DNA of 64,000 nt from Magnetococcales bacterium (GTDB lineage Bacteria; Pseudomonadota; Magnetococcia; Magnetococcales; JADGCH01). Location: positions 40,189 through 104,188 of the forward strand of contig JADGCH010000003.1 of assembly GCA_015229115.1 (NCBI GenBank). Reading direction: 5' to 3'. A program made the position numbers and the translations under genes. Position 1 is the stretch's first letter; each line of letters starts with the position of its first letter. Below, piece after piece: positions 48,751 through 58,317 of this stretch. A model generated the notes under the pieces. The model saw only the letters and a list, made by a program, of their open reading frames with translations. It searched no databases and was not told the origin of the DNA.

Positions 48751-49542
48751 TCAGTGCATGTGCAGCGCGTCGTTGAGGTATACACAGGTCAAAATAGTGA
48801 AAATATAGGCCTGAATCAGCCCGATAAAAATCTCGACACCGGTAAAAATAACGGTAAAACCAAAGGGCAACCAAGCGCCAAACCACGGTAAGGTTGCCGT
48901 GAAGAAAAACAGCACCGCCAGCAGCGTGTGTCCGGCGGTCATATTGGCAAACAGACGCACCGACAGCGAAACCGGACGCGCCAGGTAGGAGATCAGCTCA
49001 ATAGGCACCATCAGGGGCAACAGGGCTACCGGCAGGCCAGACGGTACGAAGAAATGGAGAAAATGGGCCCCGTGGCGATAAAAACCCAGCAACGTTGAAA
49101 AAATGAAAACACCCATGGCAAAGGTGCCCGTCACAATGATCTGCGAAGTGGCCGTAAACGAACCGGGAATCAGGCCCGTCAGATTGCAGGACAGTATGGT
49201 GAAAAAGAGAGTAAAAATATAGGGGAAGAACTTCTTGCCCTCACTGCCGATGGTTTCGGAGACGATATCATCGATAAACTGGAAGGCCGTTTCTGCCAGG
49301 CTTTGGGCTCGTCCTGGTATGAGGGTTGGCTGGCGCATGGCGAAACGGAAACCAAAAAAAGCAATGGCCATGGCGATCCACATCCACAGTACCGAATTGG
49401 AGATGGAAAGATCGATGCCAAACAGGGAGATTGGTATGATCTTGACGACCTGGAAATGGTGTAACGGGTCCATCTTAGGAGCTGCAGAGGCCGCTGCATG
49501 GAGGGCTGTCGTGGTGGTTGCCGTGGCAGTTAGGGCAAACAT
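48751..49542 (-). CDS. atpB: ATP synthase F0 subunit a
   Basis: A 263-residue membrane subunit forming the proton half-channels. The essential arginine is in VSLSVRLFANMTAGH, and other marks are NLTGLIPGSF and the C-terminal FIGLIQAYIFTILTCVYLNDA. The N-terminus is threonine/alanine-rich before HHFQVVKIIPISLFG. It follows atpI by 51 bases. Confidence 0.96.
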   Translation of the reverse strand: MFALTATATTTTALHAAASAAPKMDPLHHFQVVKIIPISLFGIDLSISNSVLWMWIAMAIAFFGFRFAMRQPTLIPGRAQSLAETAFQFIDDIVSETIGSEGKKFFPYIFTLFFTILSCNLTGLIPGSFTATSQIIVTGTFAMGVFIFSTLLGFYRHGAHFLHFFVPSGLPVALLPLMVPIELISYLARPVSLSVRLFANMTAGHTLLAVLFFFTATLPWFGAWLPFGFTVIFTGVEIFIGLIQAYIFTILTCVYLNDALHMH

Positions 49543-49593
49543 GATGGCTCTATTCTCCCGCTGGTAATCGGTTCATGATTGGCTTGGTTGTGG

Positions 49594-49794
49594 TCAACCG
49601 GACAATGCGGACGCGGTACGGTACATATTGCGAAAACCAGCCGCAATACCAAACAGGGAAAACAGGGCCATCATCCATGGTTGGGTACCGAAGAAGTGAT
49701 CCAGCGCGTAACCCATGGCCGCACCAATGAGCAGGGCAGCCACCATTTCGGTTCCCAAACGCAGCGCCAGACTCATGCCGGTGTGAGGCTTCAT
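49594..49794 (-). CDS. atpI: AtpI/AtpZ-like F0 assembly protein
   Basis: A small membrane protein of 66 residues with two hydrophobic helices (LGTEMVAALLIGAAMGYALDHFFG and PWMMALFSLFGIAAGFRNMYR), typical of the short AtpI/AtpZ form found first in alphaproteobacterial F0 operons. The ATG at 49794 starts MKPHTGMSLALRLG; the track adds 14 unlikely residues. It is thought to help assemble the c-ring or transport magnesium. Confidence 0.85.
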   Translation of the reverse strand: MKPHTGMSLALRLGTEMVAALLIGAAMGYALDHFFGTQPWMMALFSLFGIAAGFRNMYRTASALSG

Positions 49795-49877
49795 GGTCAA
49801 AATGTTGTATTCCCGTTGATCCGTGACCCTGTGCACTATTTAGCCGAAACGGGGAGTCTCTGTCAACACCCAACCCA

Positions 49878-51365
49878 CTATTTTTTGATTTGTAAATTGA
49901 GCATATGGATTTTCTTGCGCAATGTGTTGCGATTGATACCCAGCAGATTGGCGGCACGGAACTGGTTGCCACCCGTTTCACGCAACACCCGGGTCAGGAT
50001 GGCACGGTCCACTTGTTGCAGAATCTGGTCATAAAGCCCCTGTCCAGCATCCAGATAGAGGTCGACCAGCTGTTGAATGGCCTGCTCAATGGCTCGCTGT
50101 GGTGCTGTGGGGGGACTGGCATAGTTGGCCTGTTCCGCACCGTTGGGCGTTGTCGGAACCGGTTGAGCTACCACCGGTTCCGTATGGCTGGCGCTGCAAC
50201 CCGATTCTGCCAGTGGGATAGCCTCTTCTTCGATCAGTTCATCCGGAACCAGTACGGTCAGTCGGTGGATGAGATTCTCAAGTTCACGGACGTTACCGGG
50301 CCAATCGTAGCGCATCAGACGATCGAGACCGGCCTGGGTCAGCCGTTTGGTTGGCAACGATAAGGCTTGGGCCGATTTGTCAAGAAAATAGTCAGCCAAT
50401 AAGGGGATATCCTCGCGTCGGTAACGCAACGATGGCACGGTTACCGGGATGACATTGAGACGGTAGAACAGATCCTCGCGAAACCGGCCTTCCACGATCG
50501 CCTTGCGCAGATCCTGATGGGTCGCGGTGATGATGCGCACATCGCTGTGAAGGGTCTGGGTCCCGCCAACACGCGTGTAGGTACCATCCTGCAGCACACG
50601 CAGCAGCCTCGTTTGTGCCTCAATGGGCATGTCCCCGATTTCGTCCAGGAACAGGGTGCCGTTGCGGGCCTGTTCGAAATGGCCCGGACGTCGGGCGATG
50701 GCTCCGGTAAAGGCGCCTTTTTCATGGCCAAACAGCTCACTTTCGATCAGGTTGCGCGGCAGGGCAGCCATATTGAGGGCAATGAAAGGCCCCTGCTTTC
50801 TGGGACTGTTGGCATGGATGGCATGGGCTACCAGTTCTTTGCCGGTACCCGACTCACCATGGATCAGGACCGTCACTTCCGAGTTGGAGAGGCGCCCGAT
50901 GGTACGGAACAGCTCCTGCATGGCACGCGAGCAGCCAATGATGCCACCGAAGCGCTCCATAGCTGCCGTGGCTGACGGTCTGTGGCTGACCGTGCTGACA
51001 GACTCCAGGGCACGATGGACCAGATCGACCAGATCGTTGATGTCAAACGGTTTGGGCAGGTATTCGAAGGCGCCGCGTTCAAAGCTCTGCACCGCATGAC
51101 GCAGGGTGCTCTGAGCGGTCATGACAATGACCGGCAGGAGCGGATGGCGTGCCTTAATGGTCTGCAGCAGATCGAGACCAGAACCGGACGGCATGACAAT
51201 ATCGGTAATCACCAGATCGGCTGGCTGCTGATCGAGATGGAGCAGCAACTGATGGCTGGAAGCAAAGCAGAAGGCGCGGAAACCAGCGCGGGCCAGGGCA
51301 CGTTCGAGCACCAGTCGCATGGTCTGGTCGTCATCAGCGACCAGGATTGTTCGGGTATGGGCCAT
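49878..51365 (-). CDS. ntrC: NtrC-family sigma-54 response regulator
   Basis: A 495-residue regulator of nitrogen assimilation. The receiver domain has the phospho-aspartate in DLVITDIVMP (about residue 54). The AAA+ domain has GESGTGKE, the sigma-54 contact loop GAFTGA and GTLFLDEIGDMP. A linker follows, then a Fis-type helix-turn-helix (VLRETGGNQFRAANLLGINRNTLRKKI). The partner kinase gene ntrB lies directly upstream and dusB before it, the arrangement known from Alphaproteobacteria, which supports NtrC over other family members. Confidence 0.93.
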   Translation of the reverse strand: MAHTRTILVADDDQTMRLVLERALARAGFRAFCFASSHQLLLHLDQQPADLVITDIVMPSGSGLDLLQTIKARHPLLPVIVMTAQSTLRHAVQSFERGAFEYLPKPFDINDLVDLVHRALESVSTVSHRPSATAAMERFGGIIGCSRAMQELFRTIGRLSNSEVTVLIHGESGTGKELVAHAIHANSPRKQGPFIALNMAALPRNLIESELFGHEKGAFTGAIARRPGHFEQARNGTLFLDEIGDMPIEAQTRLLRVLQDGTYTRVGGTQTLHSDVRIITATHQDLRKAIVEGRFREDLFYRLNVIPVTVPSLRYRREDIPLLADYFLDKSAQALSLPTKRLTQAGLDRLMRYDWPGNVRELENLIHRLTVLVPDELIEEEAIPLAESGCSASHTEPVVAQPVPTTPNGAEQANYASPPTAPQRAIEQAIQQLVDLYLDAGQGLYDQILQQVDRAILTRVLRETGGNQFRAANLLGINRNTLRKKIHMLNLQIKK

Positions 51366-51391
51366 GATCTCTTACCTTGAGCTGTGACAGA

Positions 51392-52441
51392 CTAGCCGTT
51401 CGAGATAGGCAGCAGAACGCGGAAAACCGTCGCTCCTGGACAACTATCCAATTCGATCCAGCCATTGTGCTGCTGGACAATCTTTTGCGCAATGGCCAGA
51501 CCAAGGCCGGTGCCCTTTTCCTTGCTGGTCACAAAGGGTAAAAAAATCTGCTGCTGCATGGTATCGCTGATGCCGGGGCCGTTATCGCTGATGGCCACCA
51601 GCAGGTGCTGGTAGCGGCGGCCCTGGCCACTGAGACAGCTGTTGTGGTGGGCAATGCGGGTCTGGATAGTCACGCTGCCCTCTTCTCCGGCTGCCTCCAG
51701 GCCATTGTGCAGCAGATTGAGAAACAGCTGGATCAGCTGATCCCGGTCGCCACGGATCGATGGCAGGGAGGGATCATAATCACGTCGCGGTTCTGGTCTG
51801 GCCACAGCGCGGATGCGCAGTACGTGGTCGAGGATTTCATGGATGTTCAGTTCACCGGTAACCATCGGTTTCTGATCGGCCAGTCCCAACAGACGGTCGA
51901 GCAGGCCAGCAATGCGATCCACTTCGGTGCGGATCAGGGTGGTATAATCGGATACCCCGTCACCCGCTTCCAGTTCCAGCAACTGGGCTATACCACGGAT
52001 GCCTGCCAGCGGATTTTTCACCTCGTGGGCCACCGCCAGCGCCATGTTGCCAAAGCAGTCGAGGGTTTCGTTGAGCTGCGAGCCCTGTGCCAGTCGTTCG
52101 GTATGACCCAGCTCGTCGATCTCGAGCAAGATGCCCATCAGTTGTCCCAGCTCGTCGCGCAGGGGCGAGGCCGTCAGGGAAACCGGCATGCTGCGATTCG
52201 GAGCTGGATTGATACGGGTGGAGCGGGCCCGGAACGGCATGGCATGTCGTTGGGCCTGTTCAACCAGCTCAATGGCAACCGGATAGCCGGGTAGGATACG
52301 ATGCAGAGGCAATCCAGCCAAGTGCCTCCCGGGCTTACCCAACAGCCGCTCCGCAGCGCTATTTATCTGGTGAACGCAGCCATGCTGGTTCAGGACGATG
52401 ATGCCGGTTGCCATCTGGTCCAGAATCTGGTCGGCCGTCAT
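51392..52441 (-). CDS. ntrB: NtrB nitrogen-sensing histidine kinase
   Basis: A soluble 349-residue kinase without membrane helices. It has an N-terminal PAS domain (ILDQMATGIIVLNQHGCVHQINSAAERLLG), the H-box MALAVAHEVKNPLAGIRG with the phospho-histidine, the N box LLHNGLEAA and the G boxes DNGPGI and GTGLGLAI. It overlaps dusB by four bases and precedes ntrC by 26. PII protein probably controls it, though no glnB is here. Confidence 0.94.
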   Translation of the reverse strand: MTADQILDQMATGIIVLNQHGCVHQINSAAERLLGKPGRHLAGLPLHRILPGYPVAIELVEQAQRHAMPFRARSTRINPAPNRSMPVSLTASPLRDELGQLMGILLEIDELGHTERLAQGSQLNETLDCFGNMALAVAHEVKNPLAGIRGIAQLLELEAGDGVSDYTTLIRTEVDRIAGLLDRLLGLADQKPMVTGELNIHEILDHVLRIRAVARPEPRRDYDPSLPSIRGDRDQLIQLFLNLLHNGLEAAGEEGSVTIQTRIAHHNSCLSGQGRRYQHLLVAISDNGPGISDTMQQQIFLPFVTSKEKGTGLGLAIAQKIVQQHNGWIELDSCPGATVFRVLLPISNG

Positions 52442-53430
52442 GGCTGCTGTTCTAGCAGAGGTTGAAAAAAGCGTTCGATCAGGGCGCGGAGATGGGCCAT
52501 GTCCTGGCTCTGGTTCACCTGTTCGCGCAACAAGGCACTGTCCGGCAATCCACGGGTATACCAGCAGAGCTGCTTACGCGCCAGCAAATGCGCTGTTCGG
52601 GCCGGGTGAAATGTTTCCATATCTTGCAAATGGTTGCTAATGACCTGGTAGCGGTCAGCCACCGAGGGCGGATCGGCGCTACGACCATGAAACAGCGCCT
52701 GGCTCATCTGGTGGAACAGCCACGGGTTGCCCAGTGTCGCCCGTCCGATCATGACACCATCGACACCACTGGTTGCCAAGGCTATTGCGGCGTCGGTTGC
52801 CGTGCGGATGTCGCCATTACCGATCACCGGAATGGATAACTGCTGTTTGACCCGGGCAATATAGTCCCAGTCGGCGCGTCCCTGATAGAGCTGGGCACGG
52901 GTGCGACCATGAATGGCCACCCAGCGGATACCACTCTCCTGGGCGATACGGGCGATCTGGCAGCCATTGCGATTCTGATCGTCCCATCCGGTGCGTATTT
53001 TGACCGTCACGGGTACCGGAACAGCCTTGACCACGGCCGACATGATAGCGGCCGCCAGCGATTCGTTGCGCATCAGTACCGCACCCGAACCACTCCTGAC
53101 CGCTTTTTTGACCGGACATCCCATGTTGATATCGATGATATCAGCGCCCCTATCAACGTTGATGCGGGCCGCTTCTGCCATCACCTGCGGGTCATCACCG
53201 GCAATCTGTACCATCAGTGGATATTCGTCACTGCAGCGTCGGGCAATCTGTCGACTGCGGAAGGTATGGCGTATCATCGACTGTGAGGCAATCATTTCCG
53301 ATACCGCAACGTCGGCACCCAGCAGGCGTGCTTGGTGGCGGCAGGGCGCATCGGTGATGCCAGCCATCGGTGCCAGGATCAGCAGCGGTCGATTCAGGGC
53401 TAGCAGGGATTCAATCGGATCCTGTGCCAT
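52438..53430 (-). CDS. dusB: tRNA-dihydrouridine synthase DusB (NifR3)
   Basis: FMN enzyme that reduces uridine in the tRNA D-loop. The 330-residue form from the ATG at 53430 shows LILAPMAGITDAPCR, MVQIAGDDPQ, INMGCPVKKAVRSGSGA with the catalytic cysteine, VAIHGRTRAQLYQG, and the FMN phosphate site IGNGDI...GVMIGRATLGNPWLF. It sits before ntrB-ntrC, where it is known as nifR3. Its start overlaps engB by 20 bases. Confidence 0.95.
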   Translation of the reverse strand: MAQDPIESLLALNRPLLILAPMAGITDAPCRHQARLLGADVAVSEMIASQSMIRHTFRSRQIARRCSDEYPLMVQIAGDDPQVMAEAARINVDRGADIIDINMGCPVKKAVRSGSGAVLMRNESLAAAIMSAVVKAVPVPVTVKIRTGWDDQNRNGCQIARIAQESGIRWVAIHGRTRAQLYQGRADWDYIARVKQQLSIPVIGNGDIRTATDAAIALATSGVDGVMIGRATLGNPWLFHQMSQALFHGRSADPPSVADRYQVISNHLQDMETFHPARTAHLLARKQLCWYTRGLPDSALLREQVNQSQDMAHLRALIERFFQPLLEQQP

Positions 53431-54046
53431 CCCCCTCCCCTGCCAGTATTCGGTGCAGCATCTGACGCAGTTCGGGCATACCGGTCCCATTCAGGGATGA
53501 AACCGCCAACGGCGCTGCGATAGCCAGATAGCCTGGCTGCTGCAGCTGCCCTGTCAGCCTGGTCAAAGCCTGACGTCTGTCGTTGGAGCCAAGTTGGTCG
53601 GACTTGGTGGCTACCGGTAAAAACGGGATGCCATGCTGACCCAGGTAGTTCAGCATTTGCTGATCAATGTCGGTTACGCCTCGGCGCAGGTCAAACAGCA
53701 GGATCACAGCCCGCAACTGCCGCCTCTGGCTCAGGTAGTGGCCAATCCCCCTTTCCCAGACGGCCCGCTGGCGCTGGTCGATACGGGCAAAACCATAGCC
53801 CGGCAGATCGACAAAATACCAACGTTGCCAGACGTGGAAGAACAGCACATCACGGGTACAGCCCGGTCTCTTGCTCACGCGTGCCAAATGACGCTGGTTG
53901 ACCAGCCGGTTCAGCAGCGACGACTTACCGCAGTTGGAACGTCCAACGAAGGCAATCTCCGGTAGCTGGTCAACCGGAAATTGTGCCGCTGTTGCTCCAA
54001 CCGCAGCCAGTCGAGCTGGCCAGCCTTCGATTAGGGTTGGACTCAT
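53411..54046 (-). CDS. engB: EngB/YihA ribosome-biogenesis GTPase
   Basis: GTP-binding protein required for 50S assembly, 211 residues from the ATG at 54046, which overlaps the topA stop (ATGA). G motifs are GRSNCGKSSLLN, GCTRD, DLPGYGFA and ATKSDQ, with the switch region RVSKRPGCT. A C-terminal SSLNGTG completes the fold. Confidence 0.94.
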   Translation of the reverse strand: MSPTLIEGWPARLAAVGATAAQFPVDQLPEIAFVGRSNCGKSSLLNRLVNQRHLARVSKRPGCTRDVLFFHVWQRWYFVDLPGYGFARIDQRQRAVWERGIGHYLSQRRQLRAVILLFDLRRGVTDIDQQMLNYLGQHGIPFLPVATKSDQLGSNDRRQALTRLTGQLQQPGYLAIAAPLAVSSLNGTGMPELRQMLHRILAGEGDGTGSD

Positions 54047-56376
54047 GTTGGGGCTGGCCCTGTTTTTTCGCGAAAGTTGCACCCTGACGCAACACAGATG
54101 TGCTCGGTTCCGTACCGTTTGGTTACCTTTTCAGTCACTATCGGGGCGTTGCATAGGGGGCAGGAGCGGGTAATGGGACGATCCCACAGCGCATTTTTGC
54201 AGTCTGGATAGCTGGAACAAGAGTAAAACAGCTTACCACGACGTGATTTCTTCTCCAGAAAGGTGCCCTTGCCACAGGATGAACAGCGAATGCCAGTATC
54301 TTTCGGTGGGTGGATAGGCTGGATGTTGCGGCAGGCAGGGTAGCCGCTACAGGCCAGATAAGGCCCAAATCGACCACTTTTGATCTGCATCGGTTTCTGG
54401 CATTTGTCACACAGCTGGTCGGAGAGTTGTGGTGGTGGGGCCGGTTCCGCCGCCTTGCCTTCCTTCATATCGTCGGTGTAGCGGCACTCCGGGTAGCCAG
54501 AGCAGGCCTTGAAACGGCCAAACCGCCCCAAACGGATCAACAACGGTTTCTGGCATTGCGGACAGGGTTCATCGGTCGCGGTCGCGGTCAACTCCGAACG
54601 CTTGGTTGACTGTTCCTTGTCGCGAATCTGGCTGATGAAGGGGTGCCAGAAGTTGGTCAGTACCGGCTGCCACTCCTTTTCGCCACGGGCAATGGCATCC
54701 AGTTCATCCTCCAGATTGGCGGTGAAATGGTAATCGACGTATTGCTGGAAATGTTCGGTCAGAAACTTGTTGACCACTTCGCCGACATCTTCCGGGTAAA
54801 ATCGGCGCTGTTCCAGCCGCACGTAGCCACGGTCCTGCAGGGTCGACATGGTCGGTGCGTAGGTGGATGGGCGTCCAATGCCATAGCTTTCCAGTGACTT
54901 GACCAGCGTGGCTTCGGTGTAACGCGGTGGTGGTTCGGTAAAGTGCTGATCAGGACGGACGGCCTTGCTGCGCAGTGCTTCCCCGACACTGAGCGCAGGC
55001 AGAGTGCCGTTGTCATCGTCGTCACGATCCTGTAGCGATACCTCATCGTGACCCTCGCTGTAGACCAGACGAAAACCGGGAAAGACGACTGTCGCTCCGG
55101 TGGCCCGCAGTACAAAGTCGGCTGTGGTGCTTTGGCTGGTTACCGACAGGGTCGCTACCACCTGATCAATCAGGGTGGCGGCCATCTGTGAAGCCACGGC
55201 CCGTTTCCAGATCAATTCGTAGAGGTGGAACAAATCGGGTTCCAGCACCTGCTTCAGCCTTTCCGGCGTCAGTTCGACATTGGTCGGGCGGATGGCCTCA
55301 TGGGCTTCCTGGGCATTTTTAGCCGATGACTTGTAGTGGTGCGGTTTGCTGGGCAGGTTATTACTGCCAAACCGTTGGCTGACCAGTTGCCGGATGGCTT
55401 GCACCGCTTCATCGGCCAGATTGACCGAATCGGTACGCATGTAGGTGATCAGACCAATCTGCTCACTGCCTCCTTCTGCCGTGGGTACCACCATGCCCTC
55501 GTAGAGCTTTTGCGCCAGCGTCATGGTTTTCTTGGCGGAAAAATGCAGTTTGCGCGAGGCTTCCTGCTGCAAGGTTGAGGTAATGAAGGGTGGCGCTGGC
55601 ATACGCCGCATCTGCTTCTTTTCCAGTGCTGCGACAAACAGTGGCTGTTGCTCGATGGCTTGCACCAGCTGTTGCGCCGTTTCCTGATTGGCAATGGAGA
55701 ACTTTTCCAGCTTTTGGCCATGGGCCACCACCAGACGAGCCTGAAAGGGTGCCGTGTTGGCCGGTGTCAGTTTGGCCACATCGGCATGGATACTCCAGTA
55801 CTCGCGTACTTCGAAGGCACGGATTTCCGCCTCCCGTTCGCAGACCAGTCGCAAGGCCACCGATTGCACCCGACCGGCTGAGAGGCCACGCCGCACCTTT
55901 TTCCACAGCAGCGGGCTCAGGTTGAAACCAACCAGATAGTCGAGGGCTCGCCGCGCCTGCTGGGCGTTAACCATGTGCATGTCCACATCACGGGCATGGG
56001 CCAGAGCTTCCTCAATGGCGCGTCGGGTAATCTCGTGGAACACCACCCGCTGGCAGGGAATGTCTTGCAGCGTTTGGTGCTGATACAGCAGCTCGCGCAC
56101 ATGCCAGGAAATAGCCTCCCCCTCGCGGTCAGGGTCAGTCGCCAGCAGCAGCAGGCTAGCCGATTGAGCCGCCTTGACCAGTGCTTCAACATGTTTGGAA
56201 GAGGTTTTTGGTACCTCATATTCCATACGGAAGTTATCGTCCGGCTGGACCGAGCCACTCTTGGCAGGCAGATCACGAATATGTCCGTAAGTGGCTGTTA
56301 CCCGATAATTCTTGCCAAGAAATTTGGCAATCGTTTTAGCTTTGGAAGGGGATTCAACAATGACAAGTGCTGACAT
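54043..56376 (-). CDS. topA: DNA topoisomerase I
   Basis: Type IA enzyme of 777 residues that relaxes negative supercoils. It has the TOPRIM start (ALVIVESPSKAKTIAKFLG, ATDPDREGEAISWH), the active-site tyrosine in IGLITYMRTDSVN, and SYGIGRPSTYAPT. Four C-terminal cysteine modules (starting CPQC, CDKC, CSSC, CPLC) bind zinc and DNA. It lies 41 bases after dprA and is coupled to engB. Confidence 0.96.
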   Translation of the reverse strand: MSALVIVESPSKAKTIAKFLGKNYRVTATYGHIRDLPAKSGSVQPDDNFRMEYEVPKTSSKHVEALVKAAQSASLLLLATDPDREGEAISWHVRELLYQHQTLQDIPCQRVVFHEITRRAIEEALAHARDVDMHMVNAQQARRALDYLVGFNLSPLLWKKVRRGLSAGRVQSVALRLVCEREAEIRAFEVREYWSIHADVAKLTPANTAPFQARLVVAHGQKLEKFSIANQETAQQLVQAIEQQPLFVAALEKKQMRRMPAPPFITSTLQQEASRKLHFSAKKTMTLAQKLYEGMVVPTAEGGSEQIGLITYMRTDSVNLADEAVQAIRQLVSQRFGSNNLPSKPHHYKSSAKNAQEAHEAIRPTNVELTPERLKQVLEPDLFHLYELIWKRAVASQMAATLIDQVVATLSVTSQSTTADFVLRATGATVVFPGFRLVYSEGHDEVSLQDRDDDDNGTLPALSVGEALRSKAVRPDQHFTEPPPRYTEATLVKSLESYGIGRPSTYAPTMSTLQDRGYVRLEQRRFYPEDVGEVVNKFLTEHFQQYVDYHFTANLEDELDAIARGEKEWQPVLTNFWHPFISQIRDKEQSTKRSELTATATDEPCPQCQKPLLIRLGRFGRFKACSGYPECRYTDDMKEGKAAEPAPPPQLSDQLCDKCQKPMQIKSGRFGPYLACSGYPACRNIQPIHPPKDTGIRCSSCGKGTFLEKKSRRGKLFYSCSSYPDCKNALWDRPITRSCPLCNAPIVTEKVTKRYGTEHICVASGCNFREKTGPAPT

Positions 56377-56417
56377 AATTGGCCTTGGCTGGGTTGTGTG
56401 TTAAAGGGTTATCCTTG

Positions 56418-57578
56418 TCAGGTTGCCGCAAGGGCAAACAAGTTGCCTGGAAGTCGCTCGATGGTTCCCGATAACTCCAGATAAAGTAAAATGCGTGAAA
56501 GTGTCGCTCCTGTCAATTGACAATGGCGCAACAGCTCATCCTGATGGCAGGATCCCTGCTGCAGCCGCTGGTAGACTGGCAAGGCCTCGTCCGGCATGTC
56601 ATCCGGCAGGCCAGGGTGTGACGGAGATGACGGAGCATGCGGTGGCAGAGCCAGGGTCGGTGCGCTACCAGGGTTGGTCATCACCATGGGGCCGTTGGGC
56701 CAGCCCAATTCCGCAACGATATCCTCGACGCCCTCAACCAGACGGGCTCCATCACGCAGCAGCTGATGAACGCCACGGGAACGAGGATCCTGTACCGGAC
56801 CTGGAACGGCAAAAACTGAACGGCCCTGGTCAAGTGCCAGACGGGCGGTGATTAGGGCGCCGGACCGCAGCGGCGCTTCCACCACCACCACACCCAGACT
56901 CATGCCACTGATGATGCGGTTGCGCAACGGGAACAGAGTTGCCAGGGCCGGTGTATCGAGACAGGCTTCGGTGATGAGACATCCACCCTGTTGCCGGATC
57001 CGTTCTTTCAGGGCTCGGTTCGGTTTAGGGTAGTCGAGATTAAGTCCGGAGGCCATGACAGCGATGGTACGCCCTCCCCCATCCAGAGCACCCTGGTGGA
57101 CAGCACTGTCGATGCCGATGGCCAGTCCGCTCACCGGAACCCATCCCTGACGTGCCAGATCGAAGGCCAGTCGGTAGGCGACTTGACAGCCATCGACACT
57201 AGCAGCGCGTGTACCGACGATGGCAAGGATAGCCTGCTGTTGCAATACTTCGGTCGATCCCAGCGCAAACAACAGTGGCGGAGGGTTGGTAATTCGGCTG
57301 AGCAGAGAGGGATAACAGGCCTGATGGCGCAACACGATCTGACCACCCAAGGCCGTCAGTCGATCGATTTCCCGTTGCAACCGTGCTATGGCCTCATCCT
57401 GGCGTGCCTGCCTGATAGCGGTCGCCAGAGAGGGGGTAATACCGGTAACAGCGGTCAGCTGGCTTTCGCTAGCCTTGATAATAGCCTCACCAGGGCCAAA
57501 TTTTTGTGCCAGCCGGTTCAGCAGAGTTGGTCCAAGACCAGGGATTGCGGCCAGCAACAGCCAGTCGATGGCCTCCAT
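56418..57578 (-). CDS. dprA: DprA, DNA-processing protein
   Basis: Loads RecA on incoming single-stranded DNA during natural transformation. The product of about 386 residues has an N-terminal helix-hairpin-helix region (LLNRLAQKFGPGEAIIKAS), the Rossmann core (GTRAASVDGCQVAYRLAFDLARQG, SGLAIGIDSAVHQGALDGGG), and a C-terminal winged helix (GSCHQDELLRHCQLTGATLSRIL). The ATG at 57578 is chosen over the GTG at 57581. With ssb nearby and the recF insertion, uptake of DNA by this strain is worth considering. Confidence 0.94.
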   Translation of the reverse strand: MEAIDWLLLAAIPGLGPTLLNRLAQKFGPGEAIIKASESQLTAVTGITPSLATAIRQARQDEAIARLQREIDRLTALGGQIVLRHQACYPSLLSRITNPPPLLFALGSTEVLQQQAILAIVGTRAASVDGCQVAYRLAFDLARQGWVPVSGLAIGIDSAVHQGALDGGGRTIAVMASGLNLDYPKPNRALKERIRQQGGCLITEACLDTPALATLFPLRNRIISGMSLGVVVVEAPLRSGALITARLALDQGRSVFAVPGPVQDPRSRGVHQLLRDGARLVEGVEDIVAELGWPNGPMVMTNPGSAPTLALPPHAPSSPSHPGLPDDMPDEALPVYQRLQQGSCHQDELLRHCQLTGATLSRILLYLELSGTIERLPGNLFALAAT

Positions 57579-57598
57579 CACCCGTCAGCGCTCATTGG

Positions 57599-58201
57599 TC
57601 AATTCTGGCCCAGACGAGGTTCGCTGCCATCCATCATCCGGCGTAGATTACCACGGTGACGCTGTATCACCAGCAAGGTGATGAACAGGGCTGTCATCCA
57701 GCTCCAGGGCTGGTCAGCTTTCTGCCAGTAAAGCAGCAGGGGCAGGGCTGCGAAGCTCACCACAGCGCCTATGGACGAAATCTTCGTCAATCGGGTGGTG
57801 ATGAGCCAGAGAGCGACGGCTTCAAGGCCGACCCACGGCGTCCAGGCCAGAAAAATACCCAGTCCGGTCGCCACCCCCTTGCCACCACGGAATTTCAGGT
57901 AAACCGGAAAGATATGACCAACAAGAACAGCCAGGGCAACGCCGGCCGTGGCGGGATCGTTATCCCCGAAATAGCGACAGGCCAGCCCAACCGGCAAGGC
58001 CCCTTTGGCCATATCGAGCAGGAGTGTTAGGGCAGCAGCCGTGCGTCCAGCCGTGCGCAGCACGTTGGTCGCGCCAATGTTGCCGCTGCCCTGTTGCCGG
58101 ATATCTCCGACTCCGTTCAGACGGGCCAGGATCAGGCCAAACGGAACGGCTCCCAGCAGGTAGGAAAGCAGCAGGGCAGTGATGAGGACGGTTTCAGACA
58201 T
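57599..58201 (-). CDS. plsY: Glycerol-3-phosphate acyltransferase PlsY
   Basis: Membrane enzyme that acylates glycerol 3-phosphate with acyl-phosphate. The 200-residue product has five hydrophobic segments and the motifs GAVPFGLILARL, GSGNIGATNVLR and RGGKGVATGLG (phosphate binding). It stands first in the reverse run plsY-dprA-topA, an order common in Alphaproteobacteria. Confidence 0.95.
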   Translation of the reverse strand: MSETVLITALLLSYLLGAVPFGLILARLNGVGDIRQQGSGNIGATNVLRTAGRTAAALTLLLDMAKGALPVGLACRYFGDNDPATAGVALAVLVGHIFPVYLKFRGGKGVATGLGIFLAWTPWVGLEAVALWLITTRLTKISSIGAVVSFAALPLLLYWQKADQPWSWMTALFITLLVIQRHRGNLRRMMDGSEPRLGQN

Positions 58202-58262
58202 GGCGTTCGTTCTTCTTAAAACCCGTTTTGAGTGGCAAGCCTTTCTTTTTACTATCGATTCA

Positions 58263-58268
58263 TATAAT
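58263..58268 (+). promoter_or_regulatory. Possible -10 element of ssb
   Basis: A perfect TATAAT lies 50 bases before the ssb ATG in an AT-rich stretch between the divergent plsY and ssb genes. No good -35 box is seen at the proper distance. Confidence 0.4.
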
Positions 58269-58317
58269 ATAAAAGATCAGTTGGCAAGGGGTGAATTCTT
58301 CTCATGAGGAGGTAGCT

